Origin: Clostridium collagenovorans DSM 3089
Lineage (GTDB): Bacteria > Bacillota > Clostridia > Clostridiales > Clostridiaceae
Assembly: GCF_900130005.1 (NCBI RefSeq)
Contig: NZ_FQXP01000006.1
Span: forward strand, 66,669-130,668
DNA length: 64,000 bases
Direction: 5' to 3'
In this document: positions 9,027 through 17,732 of the stretch, piece by piece
Position numbering within the stretch: the stretch's first letter is position 1
Layout: each line of letters starts with the position of its first letter
Position numbers and translations under genes: made by a program
Notes under the pieces: generated by a model
Databases searched by the model: none
What the model saw: the letters and a program-made list of their open reading frames with translations, nothing else
Told to the model about the DNA's origin: nothing

Positions 9027-9839
9027 ATGAAGAAAAAAGGAAGTAGGATATTTAGTAATACAATTCTTTTGATATTAGCAGGAATAAGTGTTATTCCTTT
9101 TGTATACATGATAATTACATCTTTGAAGGTAACTTATAATTCCTTTGATTTTAGTATATCTTTATCGTCATTAACCTTATCAAACTATGTAGAGATATTT
9201 AGTAATAAGAATTTTGGTAGATATTTTTTAAATAGTGCATTTATATCTGTCTCTGGGGTAATCTTAACTTTAGTTTTTAGTAGTTTAGCAGGTTATGCCT
9301 TTGCAAAATTAGAATTTAAGGGCAACGATAAAATATTTCTTTTCATAGTTTTAACTATGATTGTACCAGCACAGGTTACTATGGTACCACTTTATATAAT
9401 CATGAAGTATTTAGGGTGGCTTAATACATATTGGGCGCTTATAATTCCTATACCATCTGCTTTTGGTGTTTTTATAATGAGGCAAGCTATTTTAAATGTA
9501 CCAAAGGAGTTGCTGGAGTCAGCTAAGATAGATGGGTATTCTGACCTTAAGATTTTAATTAAAATAGTTATACCTTTAGTTAAGCCAGCTTTAATAACAT
9601 TGTCTATTTTTACTTTCATGGGGGCATGGAATTCATTTTTATGGCCATTAGTCGTTACAACTAAGGATGCTATGAGGACATTACCACTAGCAATGTCTAC
9701 AATGCAACTTCAGCATATAAATAACTATGGCTCTAGTATGGCATCAGCTACAATAGGTTTTTTACCTCCATTTATATTTTATTTAATTCTACAAAGGAAG
9801 TTTGTAGATGGTGTATCTTTATCAGGAATAAAGGGATAA
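9027..9839 (+). CDS. Carbohydrate ABC transporter permease (MalG/UgpE type)
   Basis: The 270-residue second permease has six predicted membrane segments and the EAA loop ESAKIDGYSDLKILIKIVIP, followed by the usual C-terminal region ending QRKFVDGVSLSGIKG, which is typical of MalG relatives. AGGGAGG is placed well before the ATG. It pairs with the upstream permease to form the membrane channel and lies 22 nt ahead of the ATPase gene. No odd features were seen. Confidence 0.93.
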   Translation: MKKKGSRIFSNTILLILAGISVIPFVYMIITSLKVTYNSFDFSISLSSLTLSNYVEIFSNKNFGRYFLNSAFISVSGVILTLVFSSLAGYAFAKLEFKGNDKIFLFIVLTMIVPAQVTMVPLYIIMKYLGWLNTYWALIIPIPSAFGVFIMRQAILNVPKELLESAKIDGYSDLKILIKIVIPLVKPALITLSIFTFMGAWNSFLWPLVVTTKDAMRTLPLAMSTMQLQHINNYGSSMASATIGFLPPFIFYLILQRKFVDGVSLSGIKG

Positions 9840-9861
9840 GCATTGCTTAAGGAGGTAAGTT

Positions 9862-10965
9862 ATGGCTAGAATAAAATTAGAGAATTTAAATAAGAAATAT
9901 GCTAATGGATTTGAAGCAGTAAAAAATATAAATTTAGATATAGAGGATAAGGAATTTATAGTATTAGTTGGACCATCGGGTTGTGGAAAATCTACTACCT
10001 TAAGAATGATAGCAGGGCTTGAAGAGGTAACTTCTGGTGCAATTAATATTGGAGAAGAGAATGTTACGGAAATGGAGCCTAAGGATAGAGACATAGCTAT
10101 GGTTTTTCAAAACTATGCACTATATCCGCATATGACAGTTTATGAAAACATGGCATTTTCATTAAAGGTTAGAAAGTTAAAGAAGGATGAGATAAAAAGC
10201 AAGGTTAATGAAGTTGCTGATATTTTGGGAATACAAGATTTGTTGAAAAGGAAACCAGCTCAATTATCAGGTGGACAAAGACAGAGGGTTGCTTTAGGAA
10301 GAGCAATGGTTAGATCTCCAAGAGTATTTCTAATGGATGAACCCTTATCTAATTTAGATGCTAAATTGAGAGTACAAACTAGAGCGGAAATAATAAAGCT
10401 ACATAAAATGCTACAAACAACCTTTGTATATGTAACTCATGACCAAACAGAGGCTATGACTATGGGTACAAGAATAGTTGTAATGAATGATGGAGTAATA
10501 CAGCAGGTAGATACTCCACAAAATATATATGATAATCCTAATAATATATTTGTAGCAGGATTTATAGGTTCTCCACAAATGAATTTTATAGAAGGTAAGC
10601 TAAGTAACAATGGCGAGGTTATCTTTAAGGGTGGAAGTTTTAAACTTAATAAATTTGGTATAAAGTCAAATGAGGATGAAGTGGCAGTAGATAAGACTTC
10701 AGAAAAAATTGTTGTAGTAGGAGTAAGGGCAGAAGCTGTACAATTAGAAGAAAGAGAAGATATGGAACCTATGGTAGGACAAGTTGAATTTACAGAGCAT
10801 TTAGGTTCTGAGATGCTTGTTTATGTGAAAACTGAGTGTGGTACTATTGTTAGTAGAACGGCTCCATCTTACAAATATAATATTGGAGAAAATATAAATA
10901 TATATTTTGATTTAGATAAGATACATATCTTTGATAAAAATAGTGAAGAAAAGATTAGATTTTAA
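9862..10965 (+). CDS. ABC transporter ATPase, MsmX/UgpC type
   Basis: A 367-residue ATPase with Walker A GPSGCGKST (about residues 37-45), the ABC signature LSGGQRQR, Walker B VFLMDEPLSNLD and the switch His in VYVTHDQTEAMTMG. The C-terminal part (from about residue 240) is the regulatory TOBE/OB-fold region found in MalK, UgpC and MsmX. AAGGAGGT precedes the ATG. It energises the importer formed by the three preceding gene products. Having its own ATPase in the operon is notable, because many Firmicutes CUT1 importers borrow a shared MsmX. Confidence 0.94.
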   Translation: MARIKLENLNKKYANGFEAVKNINLDIEDKEFIVLVGPSGCGKSTTLRMIAGLEEVTSGAINIGEENVTEMEPKDRDIAMVFQNYALYPHMTVYENMAFSLKVRKLKKDEIKSKVNEVADILGIQDLLKRKPAQLSGGQRQRVALGRAMVRSPRVFLMDEPLSNLDAKLRVQTRAEIIKLHKMLQTTFVYVTHDQTEAMTMGTRIVVMNDGVIQQVDTPQNIYDNPNNIFVAGFIGSPQMNFIEGKLSNNGEVIFKGGSFKLNKFGIKSNEDEVAVDKTSEKIVVVGVRAEAVQLEEREDMEPMVGQVEFTEHLGSEMLVYVKTECGTIVSRTAPSYKYNIGENINIYFDLDKIHIFDKNSEEKIRF

Positions 10966-11143
10966 ATTTACATGTAAAGATATTTTATAGTTAAGCTAAC
11001 TTAAGGTATTGTAAATAGTAAATCTAAAAAAGTATACAGGAAAAACTTATATAGTAAATACTTTTACTAAGATAATATAACTTTTAGGTTTCAATTAAAA
11101 GCTTTTGAAGGCTTTTAAATTTAAAATATGGGGGAAATAGAAC

Positions 11144-12448
11144 ATGGGAAAATGTATAACAGTTGCAGTTGCAGGTTATGGTCTTAGAGGAAAATGTTAT
11201 TCTCAATTAGTTAAAAAAAGTGGGGATAGAGTAAAGATAGTAGCAGTTGGAGAAATTGATAAAGAGAAATTAGCAGAAGCTAAGGCAGAATATGATTTAG
11301 CTGATGATATGTGCTTTTTAAGTGCAGAGGAAATGTTAGAACAACCTAAGCTTGCAGATATTATGTTTATTGCAACACAGGATAGACAACATGTACCTCA
11401 AGCTGTAAAAGCTGTAGAAAGAGGATATCATGTAATGGTTGAAAAACCAATATCACCAGATTTACATGAGTGTTTAGAGCTACAAGATAAGGCTCATGAA
11501 TATAATAGAATAGTGACAGTATGTCATGTTCTTAGATACAGTGCTTTCTATCAAAAGGTAAAGGAAGTTATAGAAAGTGGAGATTTAGGAGAAGTAAGAA
11601 ATATTCAGGCTGTAGAGGATGTAGGATATTTCCACCAAGCACATAGCTTTGTTAGAGGAAACTGGAGAAATTCAATTGAAACAAGCCCTATGATATTAGC
11701 TAAGAGTTGCCATGATATGGACATACTTCAATGGTTAATGAACAAAACTTGTACTAGAATATCTTCTTATGGAAGTTTAAGTTTATTTAAAGAAGATAAA
11801 GCACCTGAAGGTTCATCTGATAGATGCTTAGATGGATGTAAGTGTAAGGAAGCTTGTCCTTATGATGCTGAGAAGATATACATAACAAATAAATTCACAG
11901 GTGTAAGAGATAATGGAGGAAGATGGCCTTGTACAGCATTAACTCTTAATCCAACAGAAGACACAGTTTACGAAGCATTAAAGACTGGTCCTTATGGAAG
12001 ATGTGTATATAAATGTGATAATGATGTTGTAGATCATCAAGTTGTAATCATGGAATTTGAAAATGGTGCTACAGCAGATTTCAATATGACAGCTTTTACT
12101 AGAAAACCTGGTCGTCAAATAAGAGTAATGGGTACAATGGGTGAGCTTTCAGGAGATGTTGGAACTGGAATAATGAACATTTATCGTTTCGGAAAAGAAG
12201 CAGAAATAGTTGATGTATCTAAACTTGCTAATTGCCCATTAGGACATGCTGGTGGAGATGCTAGATTAGTGGAAAGCACTATTAGCATGTTAGAATCTAA
12301 TGATTTAAGCAAAAACTTAACATCAATAGATGCATCAGTTCATAGTCATGTTATGGCTTTAGCAGCAGAACACTCAAGATTGAATAATGGAGCATCAGTT
12401 AACTTAGATGAATTCATAAAAAATCAAAGAGTATTAGCTGAAATTTAA
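11144..12448 (+). CDS. Gfo/Idh/MocA-family NAD(P)-dependent oxidoreductase
   Basis: The 434-residue protein opens with a Rossmann nucleotide-binding fold (VAVAGYGLRGKCY) and contains the family EKP motif (VEKPISPDLHE), whose Lys is usually catalytic, and a downstream SCHDMDIL helix. A Cys cluster C228-X3-C232-X-C234-X3-C238 (ending CPYDAEKIY) is present, as in a subgroup of this family; it may bind a metal or be structural. Such enzymes oxidise or reduce sugars, inositols and related polyols. It follows the sugar importer after 178 nt with GGGGGA before its ATG, and probably processes the imported compound. Substrate unknown. Confidence 0.88.
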   Translation: MGKCITVAVAGYGLRGKCYSQLVKKSGDRVKIVAVGEIDKEKLAEAKAEYDLADDMCFLSAEEMLEQPKLADIMFIATQDRQHVPQAVKAVERGYHVMVEKPISPDLHECLELQDKAHEYNRIVTVCHVLRYSAFYQKVKEVIESGDLGEVRNIQAVEDVGYFHQAHSFVRGNWRNSIETSPMILAKSCHDMDILQWLMNKTCTRISSYGSLSLFKEDKAPEGSSDRCLDGCKCKEACPYDAEKIYITNKFTGVRDNGGRWPCTALTLNPTEDTVYEALKTGPYGRCVYKCDNDVVDHQVVIMEFENGATADFNMTAFTRKPGRQIRVMGTMGELSGDVGTGIMNIYRFGKEAEIVDVSKLANCPLGHAGGDARLVESTISMLESNDLSKNLTSIDASVHSHVMALAAEHSRLNNGASVNLDEFIKNQRVLAEI

Positions 12449-12457
12449 AGTTAAAAT

Positions 12458-12571
12458 AAAATGGAGTTATGGCATTACTTATAAATATAATAAGAACTTG
12501 TATTATGCAGAGAATTTATAAATACAAGTTCTTATATATTAAATTATTGATGCCGTAGCTCCATTTTCATA
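12458..12571. terminator. Large nested hairpin, probably a bidirectional terminator
   Basis: An outer 18-bp stem (12458-12475 with 12550-12567; two G-U pairs) encloses an inner stem (12492-12504 with 12521-12533, extendable). T-rich tails are present on both strands. It lies between the convergent oxidoreductase and VanW-family genes. Confidence 0.75.
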
Positions 12572-12638
12572 TTTGTAGCTAATATAAGCATGGTTATTAA
12601 ATTAATGAAACTAAGGTAGTATGTTAATTACTTTAAAG

Positions 12639-13988
12639 TTATTTATTATATTTAATAACTCTGGTTACAGGTTCATAAAAGTGTTTATAGCTTAACTCTC
12701 TATTTACTACATTTCCATTGCCATCTTTAATCAATTTGTATACTTCAACTCTATATCCAGGTGTACCAATGACTTCTATTTTATTTGAGCCTTTTGCAAG
12801 AGTAGCATCATATACATTTTCTGTTTTTAAAGGTATAGTTTCAACTGTTTTACTTTCAAAGTCATAGCTCTTATCTAGCAAAGATGAGTCTGAGAAAACT
12901 TCAAAGGTAACACTACTTGGGGTTGTATACCCTTCAATATATATAGGGGAATCCAAAGTATTAACAAACTTATAATCTGCATTTCCATAGTCTATAGTAA
13001 CATCTAAGCCTAAAGGAACATAACAGGATGGCAAAGTATGATGATGTATTTCAGTTGCAGGTATACCAGCTCTAATAACTGAGTTAAAGAGTGTAGAAGA
13101 AACCTGACATATACCACCACCATAATCCTCTTTAATTTTATTATCTACTATTACATTGGCAGGTTTATAGCCTTTGTCAGGAGTTGTATTACCAACTACA
13201 TTATTAAAGCTAAATTCTTGCCCGGGCAATAACAAGGTTCCTTGTATATAAGAAGTTGATAAGGCAATATTATGATTTCTACCAGCCACATTATCCATTT
13301 TAGTAGTGTATGAAGAAATCTTAGAATTAACTTTATTTAGGGTATCTGTAGTTATTTCAGGAGCTTCTTCCGTTATAGGAGCCTCAATGCTTACTTCTTG
13401 CTCGGCATTACGTGAGATTTTACTTAAGATTAAGTCTTTTAATTCATCCCTTCTAAGAGTTAATGAAGTTACACTAGGAGTAACTGAAAAATTCCCATAA
13501 GAAACTCTGTTTAATACAGCATTGCTACTCTCACGATTGGTTTCTCCTTCAATAGTTGCAACTAAGTTGTCTACAGGAGTAGAGTCAAAATTGAAATTAA
13601 TATCTATGGAGTAAGCAGGATGAGAATTTATTAAATTAACTCTTTTGATTAAACTTAAATCCTTTGCATAATTAAAAGCTTTATCTAGAGCTTCATCTGT
13701 ATTTAAAGATGCAGATATATCATCATAAGAAAGCTCATAGGATTTAATAGGAGTATTTATAACTATTTTCTTTTCTTCTAAAGGTTCTATAAAGGAAGAT
13801 TTTATTTTATCGGCAGCTTCCGTTTTTGATAATCCAGATAAATCTAAGGACTCTATAGATACACCAGGATAAATTAATGTACTATATTTATTGTCTACAT
13901 AATTTAAGTAAATAAAATAAGAAGCACCTATTAATAATATTATTGCAAATACACTGATAAGAATAGTTGATGATTTAGCTTTTTTCAA
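12639..13988 (-). CDS. VanW-family membrane protein
   Basis: A 449-residue protein on the minus strand with an N-terminal membrane anchor (hydrophobic stretch after the KKAKSS start), a PG_binding_4-like region, and the VanW domain with the hallmark YGGGICQVSSTLFNS. The C-terminal portion resembles a G5-like tail. The best start is TTG at 13988, because AAAGGAGTG stands 8 nt ahead of it; the frame is open to a TTG at 14006, but that would put the ribosome binding site inside the gene. Proteins of this family are cell-envelope associated and linked to glycopeptide-resistance loci in some species; no resistance role is implied. A paralogue lies at 16218. Confidence 0.85.
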   Translation of the reverse strand: MKKAKSSTILISVFAIILLIGASYFIYLNYVDNKYSTLIYPGVSIESLDLSGLSKTEAADKIKSSFIEPLEEKKIVINTPIKSYELSYDDISASLNTDEALDKAFNYAKDLSLIKRVNLINSHPAYSIDINFNFDSTPVDNLVATIEGETNRESSNAVLNRVSYGNFSVTPSVTSLTLRRDELKDLILSKISRNAEQEVSIEAPITEEAPEITTDTLNKVNSKISSYTTKMDNVAGRNHNIALSTSYIQGTLLLPGQEFSFNNVVGNTTPDKGYKPANVIVDNKIKEDYGGGICQVSSTLFNSVIRAGIPATEIHHHTLPSCYVPLGLDVTIDYGNADYKFVNTLDSPIYIEGYTTPSSVTFEVFSDSSLLDKSYDFESKTVETIPLKTENVYDATLAKGSNKIEVIGTPGYRVEVYKLIKDGNGNVVNRELSYKHFYEPVTRVIKYNK

Positions 13989-14372
13989 GAATCTCACTCC
14001 TTTCAAGAATTAATTAATATAAAATTTCAGTATAAATATATATTGCATTAAATAAACTTCACTTATCCTTATAAACTTGTAGTTAAAGAATAGAATTTTT
14101 ATAGTGAGGTATTAAAACTTCCCTAATATGTTGAGTTTCAGGCTTAACATTGCAAGATATATATTTAAAAATAAAAAGAGTTTAAAGAAATATTAATTTA
14201 AGCTTAAGTTAATTTCTAATTATATTTAGCTTTTCATGTAATGGAAATAAATATACTTAAGAGAGGATGATAAAAATATGTTGAATTATAAAGTTTTGGA
14301 GGAATAGTTAAAATAAATTTCTACAATCTTTTCAATATGAGGTATAATAAAAAGTAAATAACTTTATTAACA

Positions 14373-14820
14373 TTATCCACATACTGCTTGTGTATAAAAT
14401 GTTATTTTGTGGACAACTTCTGTTTTTGTGAGTAACTCTGTGTATAACTTCCTAAATTTACTAAAAAATAATGCAAAAGAAGTAAGTTACATGTGGAAAA
14501 GGTAAGATATAAATCTTACGACAATATTTTAAAATATAAGTAATTTCAAAGGGTTAATATAGAAAAAGAAGAGTATTTGAGATAAAAAGGCGAAAAAAAT
14601 AATATCTACAAGATATCCACAAAATATTCAGTATAAATTGAGTTATCAACAAGAAAACCTGGGAAATATAATGAAAAGGGTCGTAATATATTCCATTATA
14701 AGGTAAAATGTGGACAACTTATAAAAAAAGTTAAAAAAACATGCATAAAATCAAGTCAAAATGCATATACTATAATATTTATCCACAGAAAAAGTGAAAA
14801 TGTTAATAACTTGTGGATAA
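14373..14820. other. Cluster of DnaA boxes
   Basis: Perfect matches to TTATNCACA or its complement occur at 14373-14381, 14389-14397, 14439-14447, 14779-14787 and 14812-14820. One- or two-mismatch versions occur at 14408-14416, 14492-14500, 14613-14621, 14643-14651 and 14709-14717. That makes ten sites in about 450 bp, in both orientations, followed by a very AT-rich stretch (14830-14960). dnaA and the usual oriC neighbours are absent, so this is more likely a DnaA-titrating or regulatory cluster than the main origin. Confidence 0.75.
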
Positions 14821-14858
14821 CTTTAGTAATTTAATCAAATTTTTTTTCGATGGATTTG

Positions 14859-14887
14859 TTAGAATATTCTATAAATTATGATATAAT
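14859..14887 (+). promoter_or_regulatory. Candidate promoter for the small basic protein gene
   Basis: TATAAT at 14882-14887 with a weak -35 TTAGAA at 14859-14864, spacer 17 bp. It lies at the downstream edge of the DnaA-box cluster. Confidence 0.5.
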
Positions 14888-15000
14888 GGATATAAGATTA
14901 AATGATATATATACATTGGTTAAATTTTTATGAATTATTTTCTTATGTTAGGTTATTTTATTGAGTTTATTTCCCAAATAAACTATAAAGGGAGGGGTTC

Positions 15001-15177
15001 ATGATGAGCGAAAAGGTTATACATGTGGACTTTAAGGCAAATCGTGGATTAAGGAAGTTTGTAAAAAATTTTAAATGTCTTTTAGACAGGGATAAAAGAC
15101 AGAAAAATAAAAAGTTAAGGGAAGAAAAGAAAAAGAGAAAAAATCTTGCTAAAGCTTATATGAAAAAGGGGTCGTAA
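15001..15177 (+). CDS. Small highly basic protein, function unknown
   Basis: A 58-codon frame beginning with two adjacent ATGs (15001 and 15004), preceded by AAAGGGAGGGG at ideal distance and followed at 15251 by a terminator, so it is very likely a real gene. The N-terminal half begins MMSEKVIHVDFKANRG. The C-terminal half is a Lys/Arg-rich helix-like stretch (about half of its residues are basic), which could bind nucleic acid. I do not recognise a family. Its place directly after the DnaA-box cluster makes a link to DNA replication or to DnaA-dependent transcription worth considering, but that is inference from position only. Confidence 0.75.
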   Translation: MMSEKVIHVDFKANRGLRKFVKNFKCLLDRDKRQKNKKLREEKKKRKNLAKAYMKKGS

Positions 15178-15250
15178 GATTTAAGAAAACTAACCAAAAA
15201 TGAATTATTTAATATTACAAGAATAATTATTATGATAATTATATAAAACT

Positions 15251-15286
15251 AATCTAGGATGGTGGGGAATTCTAGATTTTTTTTGT
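15251..15286 (+). terminator. Terminator of the small basic protein gene
   Basis: A 10-bp stem (15251-15260 with 15269-15278, one G-U pair), an 8-nt loop and a run of eight T. The following 400 bp up to the ispF promoter are AT-rich with nothing recognised. Confidence 0.85.
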
Positions 15287-15680
15287 TTTGTAAATATTTT
15301 CAGAAGAAGATATTCTAGGAATATATTTCCTAGTGATGTATAATATAAATAAGTATTGTAAGCATATATGGTAAATAGTATAATTAAACTCTTAATATGA
15401 CTTGTATATATAAGCTTTAAGTAATCTTCTATATTTCTAATAATAATTACAGTTATTCTACGAGGAATATTAACTCTAAGTACAATTAAGATTCTTTAAT
15501 TAGAATATATAGTTTATAGTATTAAATCTATATTATGGTAATTTATTATATATTAAGTTTTTTTATCCTAATAAAGTATGGAGGAAGTTTATTTAATGCA
15601 AAATATATAAAAATATTAAGAAAAATTAAGAAGTTATTAAGATTATATTTTAGCTTTATTTTAAATTTAAGTATGTTTAT

Positions 15681-15691
15681 TGTGGTATAAT
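15681..15691 (+). promoter_or_regulatory. Extended -10 promoter candidate for ispF
   Basis: TATAAT at 15686-15691 preceded by TGTGG. The -35 region is poor. It lies 35 nt ahead of the ispF start, leaving a short leader with AAAGGAGGT. Confidence 0.55.
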
Positions 15692-15726
15692 TGTTTTAAG
15701 AAACATTAAAAAAGGAGGTAATACTC

Positions 15727-16194
15727 TTGAGAATTGGTATGGGTTATGATGTACATAAATTAGTTGAACATCGTAAATTAATTATTGGCGGAGTTACTAT
15801 ACCTCATGATATGGGGCTACTTGGACATTCTGATGCAGATGTTTTATTACATGCAATATGTGATAGCTTACTGGGAGCAGCAGCTTTAGGTGATATAGGA
15901 AAGCATTTTCCAGATACGGATGAAAAGTATAAGGGAATATCTAGTATATTGTTATTGCAGCATGTGGGAGAATTATTGCAACAGGAAGGGTACAAGATAG
16001 AAAACATAGATGCTACTATAATAGCTCAAAAGCCAAAAATGGCACCACATATTACAGTGATGAGGGGTAACATTGCTAGGGCTTTAAACATTAATGAAAA
16101 TCAGGTTAATGTTAAGGCAACAACAGAGGAAGGCTTAGGATTTACAGGAACAGAACAAGGCATATCTGCTCAAAGCATATGTTTAATAAGTTAA
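15727..16194 (+). CDS. ispF: 2-C-methyl-D-erythritol 2,4-cyclodiphosphate synthase
   Basis: The 155-residue enzyme catalyses the cyclisation step of the non-mevalonate (MEP) isoprenoid pathway. Near the N terminus GYDVHKL carries the zinc ligands D8 and H10, and LGHSDADVLLH carries the third His. The DIGKHFPDTD loop and the C-terminal TTEEGLGFTG motif complete the family signature. Length is normal. The start is TTG at 15727, set by AAAGGAGGT seven nt upstream; the next ATG is too far inside the conserved N terminus. It stands 23 nt ahead of a VanW-family gene and is probably cotranscribed with it, though no functional link is known. Confidence 0.96.
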   Translation: MRIGMGYDVHKLVEHRKLIIGGVTIPHDMGLLGHSDADVLLHAICDSLLGAAALGDIGKHFPDTDEKYKGISSILLLQHVGELLQQEGYKIENIDATIIAQKPKMAPHITVMRGNIARALNINENQVNVKATTEEGLGFTGTEQGISAQSICLIS

Positions 16195-16217
16195 TAAATA
16201 AATGAGAGGGAAAAGGG

Positions 16218-17663
16218 ATGGCAAAATTAGAGTTTTTTAAAAAGAAGTCGACTATAATTACTTTGGCATCAATAGCTACAGTCTTAATATTAGGAATTGT
16301 AATTTTCATATTTAATGTTAATAAGACTGTAAGTGCATATGAAAACAAAATACTTCCTGGTGTAAAAGTAAATTCATTAGACTTATCAGGCAAGACTAAA
16401 GAAGAAGCGTTAAATGAACTTCAAGCAAAATATCAAGATGAGATATTACAAAAAAATGTTGTGTTTAAAGGTGAAGGAAAAGAATATTCTTTGAATTATG
16501 GAGATCTGAATGCTCAATATAATATAAATGATACAGTAGAACATGCATTTGAATTTTCAAAAGACAAAAGTACCTTCAATATGTACAAGCTAATCAAGGA
16601 TGCTGAAAATAGGGATTTAAAATTAGAATTAACCTATGATACAGCAGCTGTAGACACTCTTGTAGACAAGATAGAAGGGGAAGTTGCAAAACCTGCCAAA
16701 AATGCTAGTCTATCTAAGAATGCTAACGGTACCTTTAATGTATCACAAGAAACAATTGGTACAAAGTTAGATAAAGAAACATTACTTAATGATGTAAAAG
16801 CTAAGTTAGGAGAAGAAGGACATGAGGATATAATCATTGAGTTGCCTATGATTGAAGAACAGCCTAAAGTGAAGGCTGAACAATTACAGTCTATTGATTC
16901 TAGAGTATCCACATTTTCAACTAATTTAAATGGTTCATTAGACTCTCCAAGAGTTCAAAATATATCTTTATGTACACAAACTTTAAATGGTATGTTATTT
17001 ATGCCAGGAGAAAAATTTAGCTTTAATGACATTGTAGGATATACTACAGGTGAAAAGGGCTATAAAAAAGCTGGGGTAATAGTTAATAATAAAATAGTTG
17101 AAGATTACGGCGGAGGAATTTGCCAAGTATCAACTACACTATATAATGCTGTTTTAAGAGCTAATATACTTCCAACTGAAAGATATTTCCACTCACTTCC
17201 TTCATCATATATAGGATTAGGAATGGATGCTACAATAGATACTGGAAACTTGGATTATAAATTTACTAATACTTTAAGTCATCCAATATATATTGAAGGG
17301 GTAATAGGCGGAGGAAAGGTTACATTTAATGTATACTCTAACTCAAGCTTAAATGAATTTACGTACAATATAGTTAATGAGGTTGTTGCTACAATCCCTA
17401 ATAGTACAGAGTATCAAGACGATAATACTCTTGCTCAAGGCGTACAAAAGGTTGAGAAAGAAGGAACTGTAGGACATAAGGTTAATGTTTATAAAATCAA
17501 GTATGATAAAAACGGAAACCAAGTTGAAAAAGTCTTAATAAATACAGATAACTATCAACCAGTAAATAAAGTAATAAAGAGAGGGACTAAACAGGCAGCA
17601 CCGCCAGCAGATCCTACTCCAAAACCAGAAACAGAACAAACACCTTCTCCAGATGAAGGTTAA
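16218..17663 (+). CDS. VanW-family membrane protein with Pro-rich tail
   Basis: A 481-residue paralogue of the protein on the minus strand at 12639-13988. It has a single N-terminal membrane anchor (about residues 13-32), PG_binding_4-like repeats, and the VanW domain with YGGGICQVSTTLYNA. The chain ends in a Pro/Thr/Glu-rich extracellular tail. The ATG has GAGAGGG before it. It probably sits on the outer face of the membrane and acts on, or binds, the cell wall; the enzymatic role of VanW domains is not established. Two copies within 5 kb suggest an old duplication. Confidence 0.85.
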   Translation: MAKLEFFKKKSTIITLASIATVLILGIVIFIFNVNKTVSAYENKILPGVKVNSLDLSGKTKEEALNELQAKYQDEILQKNVVFKGEGKEYSLNYGDLNAQYNINDTVEHAFEFSKDKSTFNMYKLIKDAENRDLKLELTYDTAAVDTLVDKIEGEVAKPAKNASLSKNANGTFNVSQETIGTKLDKETLLNDVKAKLGEEGHEDIIIELPMIEEQPKVKAEQLQSIDSRVSTFSTNLNGSLDSPRVQNISLCTQTLNGMLFMPGEKFSFNDIVGYTTGEKGYKKAGVIVNNKIVEDYGGGICQVSTTLYNAVLRANILPTERYFHSLPSSYIGLGMDATIDTGNLDYKFTNTLSHPIYIEGVIGGGKVTFNVYSNSSLNEFTYNIVNEVVATIPNSTEYQDDNTLAQGVQKVEKEGTVGHKVNVYKIKYDKNGNQVEKVLINTDNYQPVNKVIKRGTKQAAPPADPTPKPETEQTPSPDEG

Positions 17664-17673
17664 AAAATAAAAC

Positions 17674-17721
17674 AACCTACACTACAGGAGTATTTTTACT
17701 CTTGCAGGGTAGGTTTCTTTT
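17674..17721. terminator. Bidirectional terminator between convergent genes
   Basis: The arms AACCTAC (17674-17680) and GTAGGTT (17709-17715) enclose an inner stem around a T-rich loop. T-rich tracts follow on both strands. It serves the VanW-family gene and the minus-strand gene that ends at 17733. Confidence 0.8.
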
Positions 17722-17732
17722 AATGATAAATT

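Noticed and set aside
14373..14820. Main chromosomal origin oriC
   Set aside because: Boxes are numerous, but none of the conserved oriC neighbour genes is present, so I only claim a DnaA-box cluster.
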